Of a stretch of 64,000 nt of DNA, positions 32,879 to 41,653 are shown piece after piece. The notes under the pieces are model-generated. The model did not search any database, was not told the DNA's origin, and saw only the letters and a list, made by a program, of their open reading frames with translations. Each line of letters begins with the position of its first letter. The stretch's first letter is position 1. The position numbers and the translations under genes are program-made. The DNA lies in the NCBI RefSeq assembly GCF_001969265.1, contig NZ_CP019304.1:4712001-4776000 (forward strand). The letters are read 5' to 3'. This stretch comes from Arthrobacter sp. QXT-31 (GTDB lineage: Bacteria; Actinomycetota; Actinomycetes; Actinomycetales; Micrococcaceae).

Positions 32879-33633
32879 CGACAGCCACGGGCAGCACCCC
32901 CGCTCCCCTGCTCCGCCGGATCCTGCTGCAGGGCAAATACGAGGCAGCGACCATGCTCCGGAACGGCGAGCAGCTCATCCTGGCCGTTGTCCTGCCGCTC
33001 CTTGCCCTGGTCGGGCTGACGGTTACTCCGCTGCTGGACGGCATCGGGGACAGCCGGATCAACGTTGCCGTTCCGGGCATCCTCGCGCTCTGCGCCATGT
33101 CCACGGCGTTCACGGGCCAGGGCATCGCGACGGGCTTTGACCGGCGGTACGGCGTGCTGCGGTTCCTGTCCACGACGCCGCTGGGCCGGACCGGCCTCAT
33201 CGCCGGAAAGATCCTGGCGGTGCTGGCTGTCCTGGTAATCCAGGTGGTCATCGTCGCCGCCGTCGCCTTCCCGCTCGGCTGGCGGCCGGATCCGCTGGGC
33301 GTGGTTCTCGGCCTGGGCCTGCTTGTCCTGGGCGCGGCGGCGTTCACGGCCCTGGGCCTGCTGGTGGCCGGCACCGTCCGGCCCGAGGCCACACTGGCCA
33401 TCACCAACCTGCTATGGATCCTGCTGGGTGCCCTCGGCGGCATCGTGATCCCCATGCAGCGGCTGCCGGCACTCGCCCAGAGCACTGTCCACCTGCTGCC
33501 GTCCGGGGCCCTTGGTGAAGGGTTGCGGGACGCGTTCCTGCACGGCGCCGTGAACGGCAATGCTGTCCTTGTCCTGCTGATGTGGACGGTCCTCGCCGGC
33601 GCAGCAGCCATCCGCTGGTTCAAATGGAATTGA
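32875..33633 (+). CDS. ABC-2 transporter permease
   Basis: 252 residues with about six membrane segments and the ABC-2 motif 'GVLRFLSTTPLGRTGLIAGKILAVLAVLVIQ'. Translationally coupled to the ATPase at 31910. Probably an exporter; the neighbourhood with heme A synthesis suggests a link to cytochrome oxidase biogenesis, which is inference. Confidence 0.9.
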   Translation: MTTATGSTPAPLLRRILLQGKYEAATMLRNGEQLILAVVLPLLALVGLTVTPLLDGIGDSRINVAVPGILALCAMSTAFTGQGIATGFDRRYGVLRFLSTTPLGRTGLIAGKILAVLAVLVIQVVIVAAVAFPLGWRPDPLGVVLGLGLLVLGAAAFTALGLLVAGTVRPEATLAITNLLWILLGALGGIVIPMQRLPALAQSTVHLLPSGALGEGLRDAFLHGAVNGNAVLVLLMWTVLAGAAAIRWFKWN

Positions 33634-33640
33634 GAATAAA

Positions 33641-34585
33641 GTGAGCACGGCTTCACGCCTCCCCCAGTTCGTCGGCCGCCTGGCATCCAAGCTGCCCGTC
33701 ACCGTCGATTCGACAGTCCGCCGCCTCGCTGTGCTGTCCCTCATCGGGCAGACGGTCCTGGTGGTGACCGGCGGCGCTGTCCGGCTGACCGCCTCCGGTC
33801 TGGGCTGCCCGACGTGGCCCCGCTGCACGAACGAGTCCCTCGTGAACACCCCGGAAATGGGCATCCACGGGTTCATCGAGTTCGGCAACCGCCTGCTGAC
33901 GTTCGCCCTCGCCGCCGTCGCCGCACTCATGCTCGTGTACCTGTGGAACCTGCGCAAGGAGCGCAAGGACCTCTTCCTGCTGGCGCTGGGCCTGCTGGCG
34001 AGTATCCCGGCGCAGGCCATCATTGGCGGCATCACCGTGCTGACGCAGCTGAACCCGTGGGTGGTGGGCCTGCATTTCCTGGTCTCGATGGCCCTGGTGG
34101 TCTTCGCCACGCTGCTGGTCAACCGGGCCTACGGGAGGACAGGCAGGTTCCGGACCCACTCCCTGGCCGCGCTGCCGGGCACCCTGCGCCCGGTGATGAC
34201 CGCCGTCGCGCTTTTCTCCGCCGTGGCCGTGATGCTGGGCGTCGTGGTGACCGGAGCCGGACCGCACGCCGGCGATGCCGACGCGCCGCGCAACAACCTC
34301 GACTGGGACCTCTTCTCGCACATCCATGCCGTGCCCGCGTACCTCGTCACTGCCGGCACGCTGGTCGCCGTGTACTTCGTGTTCCGGCGCGGAATTGCGG
34401 GGATCTTCCGGACGGCTGTGCTGATGCTCCTCGGCGTCACCGTGCTCCAGGCCGCCATCGGCTTCACGCAGTACTACAACGGCATTCCGGCGCTCCTCGT
34501 CGGGGCGCACATGCTGGGCGCGGCCCTGCTGATGAGTGCGGCAACCAACGCAGCCGACATCGCCCGCTCCAGCCCCGTCAGCTAG
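33641..34585 (+). CDS. ctaA: Heme A synthase (COX15/CtaA)
   Basis: 314 residues from a GTG at 33641, seven nt after the permease stop. Eight membrane segments are evident. 'LVVTGGAVRLTASGLGCPTWPRC' and the His-bearing 'GIHGFIEFGNRLLTF' are CtaA signatures. It oxidises the methyl group of heme O to the formyl of heme A in the membrane, for aa3-type cytochrome oxidase. The partner ctaB is convergent to its right. Confidence 0.94.
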   Translation: MSTASRLPQFVGRLASKLPVTVDSTVRRLAVLSLIGQTVLVVTGGAVRLTASGLGCPTWPRCTNESLVNTPEMGIHGFIEFGNRLLTFALAAVAALMLVYLWNLRKERKDLFLLALGLLASIPAQAIIGGITVLTQLNPWVVGLHFLVSMALVVFATLLVNRAYGRTGRFRTHSLAALPGTLRPVMTAVALFSAVAVMLGVVVTGAGPHAGDADAPRNNLDWDLFSHIHAVPAYLVTAGTLVAVYFVFRRGIAGIFRTAVLMLLGVTVLQAAIGFTQYYNGIPALLVGAHMLGAALLMSAATNAADIARSSPVS

Positions 34586-34590
34586 CCTTC

Positions 34591-34718
34591 ACGCCCGCTC
34601 ATTCCCTGCCGCTTCTTCCCCGACGCTCTATCACTTCCTGTCGCCTCTTTCCCGACGCTCTATCAGTTCCTCTCGGGGTCTTTTCAACGCTCTATCAGTT
34701 CCGCGTCCCCAGGTCCTG
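34591..34718 (+). repeat. Array A: four degenerate 32-bp tandem repeats
   Basis: Units start at 34591, 34623, 34655 and 34687, exactly 32 bp apart. The core is ACGCTCTATCA, followed by a TTCCT(G) block and a C/T-rich tail (CTCTTTCCCG in unit 2). Unit 1 is more divergent (ACGCCCGCTCA). A further weak copy may start near 34732. Confidence 0.8.
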
Positions 34719-35039
34719 CGGGAATTCTCGAGACGTTTGATCACTGTCGCCGCCATGAGTGGCGGGCTCTCTCCCGCAAAGAGACCGCACGACGTCGTTG
34801 GCGCTGGGCGACCGGCGATGGTGTTTGTCCACGTTCTGCGGTCCGAACCGCCAGCCAGCTTCGGGGAGGGTGCCTCGATCTGAACTGGTCCCATGATGCT
34901 CCACACGGTCTACGAGCGCTTACCGTTGCAGGAGTTGGCGGTCCTGGACAGGCCGCGTCGTGCATTTCCTCTGGCGCCAGGCAGCACCGCGCGGCGCGCC
35001 TTGGTGGACCCACGGCATTCAGACACTTCGTATGCGACG

Positions 35040-35075
35040 AGTAATGCTCCCTGACATTGGTCAGGGAGCATTACT
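35040..35075. terminator. Perfect 15-bp hairpin between the repeat arrays
   Basis: Arms AGTAATGCTCCCTGA (35040-35054) and TCAGGGAGCATTACT (35061-35075) are perfectly complementary with a 6-nt loop (CATTGG). It can terminate transcription from ctaA or ctaB, or be the end of a small mobile repeat. Confidence 0.6.
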
Positions 35076-35084
35076 GTCTTCAGT

Positions 35085-35263
35085 GCAGGATCTGATGGGG
35101 CGGCGGGGGAAAAGCCTGCAGGATCTGATGGGGCGTTGGGGGAAAGCCTGCAGGATCTGATGGGGCGTTGGGGGAAAGCCTGCAGGATCTGATGGGGCGT
35201 CGGGGGAAAGCCTGCAGGATCTGATGGGGCGTTGGGGGAAAGCCTGCAGGATGTGAGGACGCG
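35085..35263 (-). repeat. Array B: five to six 32-bp tandem repeats, inverted relative to array A
   Basis: Units begin at 35085 (33 bp), 35118, 35150, 35182 and 35214 (32 bp each), with a partial sixth at 35246-35263. Copies are nearly identical (GCAGGATCTGATGGGGCG core). The reverse complement (ACGCCCCATCAGATCCTGC) aligns with array A units at about 21 of 32 positions and has the same period, so the two arrays belong to one family. Confidence 0.85.
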
Positions 35264-35265
35264 TT

Positions 35266-36213
35266 TTAGCCCATGATCGGCGTGCCGACGAACGGGTCGA
35301 CGGCCAGCGCGATGAAGAGCAGCGTCAGGTAGCTGATGGAGCCGTGGAAGACCTTCATCGCGCCCTTGTCCGAAAGGTCGCCGCCCTGCGCCCGGTTGTA
35401 CAGGGCGTGGGACTCGTAGAGGAACCAGGCGCCGGCCAGCACGGCCACCGAGGTGTAGACCCAGCCCGCGCTGCCCGCGGGGATCATCAGCAACGAGCAC
35501 GCGACCATGGCCCAGGCGTACAGAACCACCTGCACGGAAACGACCCTGGCGCCGGCGATGGCACCGAGCATCGGCACGTTGGCGTTGCGGTAGTCCTCGC
35601 CGTAGCGCATGGACAGCGGCCAGTAGTGCGGCGGGGTCCACAGGAAGATCACCATGAACAGCACGAGGGCCGGCCACTCGACAGTGTTGGTGACGGCGGA
35701 CCACGCAATCAGCACTGGGAAGCAGCCCGCAGCGCCGCCCCAGACGATGTTCTGGGCAGTGCGCCGCTTGAGGATCATCGTGTAGATGACGACGTAGAAG
35801 ACGATGGCACCGAGTCCAAGCCATGCGGAGAGCGGGTTGGCGCCGAACCATAGGATGGCTATGGCCGCCGCGCCCAGCAGCCACGCAAACACCAGCGCCT
35901 CGCGTGGCGTCACCTCACCGGTAACGAGGGGGCGGTTCTCCGTACGGTGCATCAGCTTGTCGATGTCACGGTCGATGTAGCAGTTGAATGCACCGGCGCT
36001 GCCGGCGGCAAAGGCGCCACCGACAAGGGTTGCCATGATGAGCCCCAGGGACGGGAAGCCGCGCTGCGCGTAGATCATGGTGGGCAGGGTGCTGACCAGC
36101 AGGAGTTCGATGACCCTGGGCTTGGTGAGTGCAAGGTACGCCTTCGCCTTGCGGGCTAGTCCGGCTCTTCCGTGGACCCGGGAAGAGGTCAGCGGCGTAT
36201 CTGTTGTGCTCAC
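35266..36213 (-). CDS. ctaB: Protoheme IX farnesyltransferase (heme O synthase)
   Basis: 315 residues from the GTG at 36213 ([12 protein letters not shown]); upstream in-frame ATGs at 36312 and 36441 are less likely. UbiA-family signatures are '[25 protein letters not shown]', the Asp-rich '[21 protein letters not shown]' and a second '[29 protein letters not shown]'. It attaches a farnesyl group to heme B, making heme O, the substrate of ctaA. Membrane protein with about eight to nine segments. Confidence 0.94.
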   Translation of the reverse strand: MSTTDTPLTSSRVHGRAGLARKAKAYLALTKPRVIELLLVSTLPTMIYAQRGFPSLGLIMATLVGGAFAAGSAGAFNCYIDRDIDKLMHRTENRPLVTGEVTPREALVFAWLLGAAAIAILWFGANPLSAWLGLGAIVFYVVIYTMILKRRTAQNIVWGGAAGCFPVLIAWSAVTNTVEWPALVLFMVIFLWTPPHYWPLSMRYGEDYRNANVPMLGAIAGARVVSVQVVLYAWAMVACSLLMIPAGSAGWVYTSVAVLAGAWFLYESHALYNRAQGGDLSDKGAMKVFHGSISYLTLLFIALAVDPFVGTPIMG

Positions 36214-36721
36214 GTGGCAGTCACTCTGTTTCTGTCTGGCTGTTCGTCTGACCAGTCCGTCTGGACGTATGGTCCGGACTGATCCCTCAACGGCGGTCGG
36301 CAGGGCTGTCATGTGGGCGCTTGAGCCCGCCCTGTCCGCCGGTGGCCTCCCGATATCATACCGCGGTCCCGCATGGATCGCTGGCATCGGCGTGTGACGG
36401 CAAATCACTGAAAATGATTCGTTCGAGCGTGCTTCGATCACATTAACGCAGCCTCACGGCACGAAAGATTCATAAAAGAGAAATTGCGTCCAACTGGTGA
36501 GATTTTGACCGCTCGAAGTGTGGAATAGAGCTAAGCTGTCTGCAGATCAGCGCACGCTGGAAGACGGGCGAGAAACCGCATTCCATCCCGTCGGGCGACT
36601 GAATGAAGATCAACGTTTCAATGGTGAACGGCTGGTACACCTAAATGCAGCGGGCACCAATTATGCCCTGCCGCTGTGTGCCATTACCGTCTGCCGTTAA
36701 CACAGAGAGGGGCCCGGTTAC
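36214..36721. other. Divergent region between ctaB and tkt
   Basis: 508 nt. It must contain both promoters. I see an inverted repeat CAGTCCG (36253-36259) and CGGACTG (36275-36281) in the ctaB leader, a dyad AATCA...TGATT (36403-36419), and a -35-like TTGACC (36505-36510) without a well-spaced -10. A 60-codon ORF at 36518-36700 has no ribosome binding site and is not called. Confidence 0.35.
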
Positions 36722-38848
36722 GTGGCACATTTGACAGAGCAGGAACTGACCTGGACCGACCTCGACAAGCGCGCCGTTGACACTGTGCGTGTCCTGGCCG
36801 CCGACGCCGTGGAAAAGGTGGGCAACGGCCACCCCGGCACCGCGATGAGCCTGGCTCCCGCCGCATACCTTCTCTTCCAGAAGCTCATGCGCCATGACCC
36901 GAAGAACCCGGACTGGATCGGCCGTGACCGCTTCATCCTGTCCCCGGGCCACTCCTCGCTGACCCTGTACATCCAGCTGTTCCTCTCCGGCTACGGCCTG
37001 GAACTGAAGGATCTCGAAGCACTGCGCACCTGGGGCTCCTTGACCCCGGGCCACCCCGAGTACAAGCACACCGCCGGTGTTGAAATCACCACCGGCCCGC
37101 TGGGCCAGGGCCTGGCCTCCTCGGTCGGCTTCGCCTACTCCCAGCGCCGCCAGCGCGGCCTGTTCGACGCCGATGCTCCCGCCGGCGAGAGCCCGTTCGA
37201 CCACACCATCTGGGTCATCGCCTCCGACGGCGACCTCCAGGAAGGCGTCACCTCCGAGGCTTCCTCCCTCGCCGGGCACCAGGAACTGGGCAACCTCGTG
37301 GTCATCTACGACGAGAACCACATCTCCATCGAGGACGACACAGACATCGCCTTCACCGAAGACGTCCTGAAGCGCTACGAGTCCTACGGCTGGCATACCC
37401 AGCGCGTTGACTGGACCAAGACCGGCGACTACGTCGAAGACATCCAGGAGCTCTACTCCGCACTGCTGGCGGCCAAGGCGGAGACCTCCAAGCCGTCCAT
37501 CATCTCCCTGCGCACGATCATCGGCTACCCGGCCCCCAAGAAGCAGAACACCGGCAAGATCCACGGCTCCGCCCTCGGATCCGAAGAAGTGGCAGCACTG
37601 AAGAACGTCCTGGGCTTCGACCCGGAGAAGTCCTTCGAGGTTGACCAGGAAGTCCTGGCCCACGCCCGCCAGGTGGTGGACCGCGGTGCCCACGCCCGCA
37701 AGGAATGGGAAGAGTCCTTCTCCGCCTGGCAGTCCGCCAACGCGGAAGCTGCCGCCCTGCTGGAGCGCATTGAAACCCGCCAGCTGCCCGCCGAGCTCGA
37801 CGGCGCCCTCCCCGTTTTCCCGGCCGGCAAGGACGTTTCCACCCGTGCCGCCTCCGGCAAGGTCCTGAACGCGATCGGCCCGGTCATGCCGGAACTCTGG
37901 GGCGGTTCCGCTGACCTCGCCGAGTCCAACAACACCACGATCGAGGGCTCGCCGTCGTTCATCCCGGCATCCCGCTCCACGGAAGCGTGGAAGGGCAACC
38001 CCTACGGCCGCGTCCTGCACTTCGGTATCCGCGAGCACGCTGCCGCGTCGATCGTGAACGGCATCAGCCTGCACGGCAAGACCCGCGCGTTCTCCGGCAC
38101 GTTCCTGATCTTCAGCGACTACCAGCGTCCCGCCATCCGCCTCTCTGCCCTCATGGGCGTGCCGTCCCTGTACGTCTGGACGCACGACTCCATCGGCCTC
38201 GGCGAAGACGGCCCCACCCACCAGCCGGTGGAACAGCTCGCCTCGCTGCGTGCCATCCCCGGCCTTGACGTCGTCCGCCCGGGTGACGCCAACGAGGTGG
38301 CCGTAGCGTGGAAGACCATGCTCGAGAACCACGAGAACCCGGCCGGCATCGTCCTCACCCGCCAGAACATCCCCACCTACGAGCGTGGCGAGGGTGCAGC
38401 CGAAGGTGACACCTTCGCGTCGACCGCCGGCGTCGCCAAGGGCGGCTACGTGCTGGCCGAGGCATCCAAGGACGGCAAGAGCGTCGACCCGCAGGTCATC
38501 CTGATCGGCACCGGTTCCGAAGTCCAGCTCGCCGTCCAAGCCCGCGAGGCACTGCAGGCCGAAGGCATCGCGGCCCGCGTGGTCTCCATGCCGTGCGTCG
38601 AGTGGTTCAACAAGCAGGACGCCGCCTACCGCGAGGCTGTCCTGCCCGCAGCCATCAAGGCCCGCGTTTCCGTTGAGGCTGGCCTGTCGCAGGGCTGGCG
38701 CGAGTTCGTCGGCGACGCCGGCCGCTCCATCAGCCTCGAGCACTACGGCGCATCCGCCGACTACAAGCGTCTGTTCCAGGAATTTGGCATCACGGCAGAA
38801 GCAGTTACCGCCGCCGCCAAGGAATCCCTCGCCGGACTCCAGTCCTGA
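36722..38848 (+). CDS. tkt: Transketolase
   Basis: 708 residues from a GTG. Signatures are 'KVGNGHPGTAMSLAPAAYLLF' and 'GHPEYKHTAGVEITTGPLGQGLASSVG' (thiamine diphosphate binding includes 'SDGDLQEGVTSEASSLAGH'), and 'DSIGLGEDGPTHQPVEQLASLRAIPGL'. The enzyme moves two-carbon ketol units between sugar phosphates in the pentose phosphate pathway. First gene of tkt-tal-pgi-zwf-opcA-pgl. Confidence 0.96.
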   Translation: MAHLTEQELTWTDLDKRAVDTVRVLAADAVEKVGNGHPGTAMSLAPAAYLLFQKLMRHDPKNPDWIGRDRFILSPGHSSLTLYIQLFLSGYGLELKDLEALRTWGSLTPGHPEYKHTAGVEITTGPLGQGLASSVGFAYSQRRQRGLFDADAPAGESPFDHTIWVIASDGDLQEGVTSEASSLAGHQELGNLVVIYDENHISIEDDTDIAFTEDVLKRYESYGWHTQRVDWTKTGDYVEDIQELYSALLAAKAETSKPSIISLRTIIGYPAPKKQNTGKIHGSALGSEEVAALKNVLGFDPEKSFEVDQEVLAHARQVVDRGAHARKEWEESFSAWQSANAEAAALLERIETRQLPAELDGALPVFPAGKDVSTRAASGKVLNAIGPVMPELWGGSADLAESNNTTIEGSPSFIPASRSTEAWKGNPYGRVLHFGIREHAAASIVNGISLHGKTRAFSGTFLIFSDYQRPAIRLSALMGVPSLYVWTHDSIGLGEDGPTHQPVEQLASLRAIPGLDVVRPGDANEVAVAWKTMLENHENPAGIVLTRQNIPTYERGEGAAEGDTFASTAGVAKGGYVLAEASKDGKSVDPQVILIGTGSEVQLAVQAREALQAEGIAARVVSMPCVEWFNKQDAAYREAVLPAAIKARVSVEAGLSQGWREFVGDAGRSISLEHYGASADYKRLFQEFGITAEAVTAAAKESLAGLQS

Positions 38849-38878
38849 CAGCACCCCCACAGTTCAAGGAGATTAGAA

Positions 38879-39997
38879 ATGACTAGCACTCCCACCCAGC
38901 AGCTCTCCGACGCCGGTGTTTCCATCTGGCTCGATGACCTCTCCCGCGGCCGCCTGAAGACCGGCACGCTGCAGAAGCTGATCGAAGAAAAGAACGTTGT
39001 TGGTGTCACCACCAACCCGTCCATCTTCCACGCGGCCATCACCACCGGCCACGACTACGACGCCGTCATCGCCAAGGAGGCCGCCGCCGGCGCCTCCATC
39101 GAAGACACCATCTTCGAAATCACGACGACGGACGTCGCCGACGCCTGCGACCTCTTCGCTCCGATCGCCGCCGCCACCAACGGCGTCGACGGCCGCGTCT
39201 CCATCGAGGTGGATCCCCGCCTGGCCTGGGACACCGCCGGCACGATCGCCGAAGCGAAGCACCTGTACAAGAAGGTCAACCGCGACAACGTCCTGATCAA
39301 GATCCCGGCCACCCTTGAGGGCCTGGAAGCGATCACGGCTACCCTGGCCGAGGGCATCAGCGTCAACGTGACCCTGATCTTCTCGCTGGAGCGCTACCGG
39401 GCTGTCATCAACGCCTTCCAGTCCGGCCTGGAGCAGGCCAAGGAAAACGGCCACGACCTGTCCAAGATCCACTCCGTTGCCTCGTTCTTCGTCTCCCGAG
39501 TGGACACCGAAATCGACAAGCGCCTGGACAAGATCGGCACGGACGAAGCCAAGGCCCTCAAGGGCAAGGCCGGCGTGGCCAACGCCCGCCTGGCCTACCA
39601 GGTCTACGAGGAACTTTTCTCCACCGAACGCTGGGCAGTCCTCGCCAAAGCCGGCGCCCGTCCCCAGCGCCCGCTGTGGGCCTCCACCGGCGTGAAGGAC
39701 CCGGCCTACCCGGACACCCTCTACGTCACCGAGCTCGTCGCCCCCGGCGTCGTGAACACCATGCCGGAGAAGACCCTGGACGCCACGTTCGACCACGGCG
39801 TGGTCACCGGCGACACCGTCACCGGCGGTTACGATGAAGCCAACGCCACCCTTAACGCCCTTGATGCCCTCGGTGTCTCCTACAACGAGGTCGTCGCCCT
39901 CCTGGAATCCGAAGGCCTCGACAAGTTTGTTGCCAGCTGGAAGGAACTGCTGGCTGACGTTGAAGGCGCTCTCGCCACTGCACGGAAGGCTTCCTAG
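38879..39997 (+). CDS. tal: Transaldolase
   Basis: 372 residues; AAGGAG at 38866-38871, 7 nt before the ATG. The Schiff-base Lys is in '[16 protein letters not shown]', and '[11 protein letters not shown]' near the N-terminus is typical of the long actinobacterial/cyanobacterial transaldolase type. It transfers dihydroxyacetone units from sedoheptulose 7-phosphate to glyceraldehyde 3-phosphate. Confidence 0.95.
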   Translation: MTSTPTQQLSDAGVSIWLDDLSRGRLKTGTLQKLIEEKNVVGVTTNPSIFHAAITTGHDYDAVIAKEAAAGASIEDTIFEITTTDVADACDLFAPIAAATNGVDGRVSIEVDPRLAWDTAGTIAEAKHLYKKVNRDNVLIKIPATLEGLEAITATLAEGISVNVTLIFSLERYRAVINAFQSGLEQAKENGHDLSKIHSVASFFVSRVDTEIDKRLDKIGTDEAKALKGKAGVANARLAYQVYEELFSTERWAVLAKAGARPQRPLWASTGVKDPAYPDTLYVTELVAPGVVNTMPEKTLDATFDHGVVTGDTVTGGYDEANATLNALDALGVSYNEVVALLESEGLDKFVASWKELLADVEGALATARKAS

Positions 39998-40003
39998 TCC
40001 ACA

Positions 40004-41638
40004 ATGAACACACTCAGCTACGACGCCACCGGTGCCGCCCGGAAGGCTCTTGAGCAGCACCTGTCCGCCCTCGTTGAAGACCGGGTTGCCACCCGTATTT
40101 TCGCGAAGGACCACACTTTGTGGGGTCCGGATGCGGAGTCCGAGTCGGCTATCCGCCTGGGCTGGGTCGAGGCGGCTACTGTCTCCCGGTCCCTGGTGGA
40201 CGGCATCCTGGAGCTCCGGGATGCCCTGAAGGCCGAAGGGGTGACCCGGATTGTGCTGTGCGGCATGGGCGGGTCCTCGCTGGCTCCTGAGGTCATCGCC
40301 GGCACCGCAGGCGTCGAGCTGACTGTGCTGGACAGCACCGACCCCGAACAGGTCGGCGCTGCCCTGGCGGACCGTCTTGCGGAGACCGCGATCGTGGTGT
40401 CCTCGAAGTCGGGTTCAACCCTGGAGACCGATTCGCAGCGCCGGATCTTCGAGCAGGCCTTCACCGATGCCGGCATCGATGCCCGGAGCCGGATCATCGT
40501 GGTGACCGATCCGGGTTCCCCGCTGGATAAGGCGTCCCGTGACGCCGGGTACCGGGCGGTGTTCAACGCGGACCCGAACGTCGGTGGCCGGTACTCGGCG
40601 CTGACCGCTTTCGGGCTTGTCCCCTCCGGCTTGGCCGGGGTGGACATCGCGGCCCTGCTGGACGAGGCGGAGGAAGCCGCCGAGGTCCTGAACGAGGACG
40701 CACCGGAGAACATTGGCCTGGTCCTGGGGGCCGCGCTGGGCGGCACGAGCCCGCTGCGGAACAAGATCGTCATTGCGGAGGACGGCTCCGGCATTGTCGG
40801 TTTTGCTGACTGGGCCGAACAGCTCATCGCCGAATCCACGGGCAAGCTCGGCACAGGCGTCCTGCCGGTGGTCGCCGGACCGAACGCCCCGGAAGTTACC
40901 TCCGGCGCTGAAGACGTCCTGGTGGTCCGGCTGGTCAGCACGGACGCCGACGTCGAACTTGGCGAGAACGAGATGGCCATCGCCGGCGGGCTCGCCTCGC
41001 AGCTGCTGGTGTGGGAGTTCGCCACGGCCGTGGCCGGGCGCCTGCTGGGCATCAACCCGTTCGACCAGCCCGACGTCGAGGCCGCGAAGGTCGCTGCCCG
41101 CGGGCTGCTGGACGCGCAGCCGGAACCGACGCCGGCCAACTTCACCGACGGGGCGATCGAGGTCCGCGGCGGGGAATGGCTGGGTGACGCGGCGACCGCG
41201 GCCGACGCTGTTGCGGCGCTGCTGGGACAGCTGGGTGCCGACGGGTACCTGAGCGTGCAGGCGTACTTCGACCGACTGGCGTTCTCCCAGCTTGAAGGTG
41301 TCCGGGACGAACTGGCCGCCGTGAGCGGCCGTCCGGTCACGTTCGGCTGGGGTCCCCGGTTCCTGCACTCCACCGGGCAGTTCCACAAGGGCGGCCCCGC
41401 GATCGGCGTGTTCCTGCAGGTCACCGCGGCGTCCGCCACGGACCTGGCCATCCCGGAGCGCCCGTTCACCTTCGGTGAGCTGATCGCGGCGCAGGCCGCC
41501 GGCGACGCCCAGGTGCTCAGCGAGCACGGCCGGCCCGTCCTGCGCCTGCACCTGACCGACCGTGCGGCGGGCGTGGCCCAGCTGCAGGAGATTGTTTCGT
41601 CGCTGGCCAGCAAGGCAGCATCCGCCACTGAGAGCTAA
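40004..41638 (+). CDS. pgi: Glucose-6-phosphate isomerase
   Basis: 544 residues. The sugar-isomerase domain shows 'IVLCGMGGSSLAPEVIAGT' and 'IVVSSKSGSTLETDSQR', and the C-terminus ends with 'GPRFLHSTGQFHKGGP'. It belongs to the actinobacterial type related to the transaldolase-fused Pgi enzymes. Six nt separate it from tal. It interconverts glucose 6-phosphate and fructose 6-phosphate, linking glycolysis to this operon. Confidence 0.94.
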   Translation: MNTLSYDATGAARKALEQHLSALVEDRVATRIFAKDHTLWGPDAESESAIRLGWVEAATVSRSLVDGILELRDALKAEGVTRIVLCGMGGSSLAPEVIAGTAGVELTVLDSTDPEQVGAALADRLAETAIVVSSKSGSTLETDSQRRIFEQAFTDAGIDARSRIIVVTDPGSPLDKASRDAGYRAVFNADPNVGGRYSALTAFGLVPSGLAGVDIAALLDEAEEAAEVLNEDAPENIGLVLGAALGGTSPLRNKIVIAEDGSGIVGFADWAEQLIAESTGKLGTGVLPVVAGPNAPEVTSGAEDVLVVRLVSTDADVELGENEMAIAGGLASQLLVWEFATAVAGRLLGINPFDQPDVEAAKVAARGLLDAQPEPTPANFTDGAIEVRGGEWLGDAATAADAVAALLGQLGADGYLSVQAYFDRLAFSQLEGVRDELAAVSGRPVTFGWGPRFLHSTGQFHKGGPAIGVFLQVTAASATDLAIPERPFTFGELIAAQAAGDAQVLSEHGRPVLRLHLTDRAAGVAQLQEIVSSLASKAASATES

Positions 41639-41653
41639 GGCACCGATATCACC

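Larger units (their letters stand above)
34586..35265. other. ctaA/ctaB convergent intergenic region with repeats
   Basis: 680 nt between convergent genes. It holds a first repeat array (34591-34718), a unique stretch (about 34740-35035) with no gene I recognise on either strand, a perfect hairpin (35040-35075) and a second repeat array (35085-35263). The short ORFs in the unique stretch lack ribosome binding sites. Confidence 0.6.

Noticed and set aside
35085..35263. Possible CRISPR array
   Set aside because: Copies are directly adjacent with no variable spacers, and no cas genes are nearby.
34910..35884. Reading frame overlapping the repeats and ctaB on the minus strand
   Set aside because: It is frame-shifted ctaB read through the repeat region; no start signal or known domain.
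36518..36700. Sixty-codon ORF upstream of tkt
   Set aside because: No ribosome binding site and composition not protein-like.
36641..38860. A 739-codon reading frame opposite tkt
   Set aside because: It is the antisense shadow of a highly biased GC-rich gene; the + strand is clearly transketolase.
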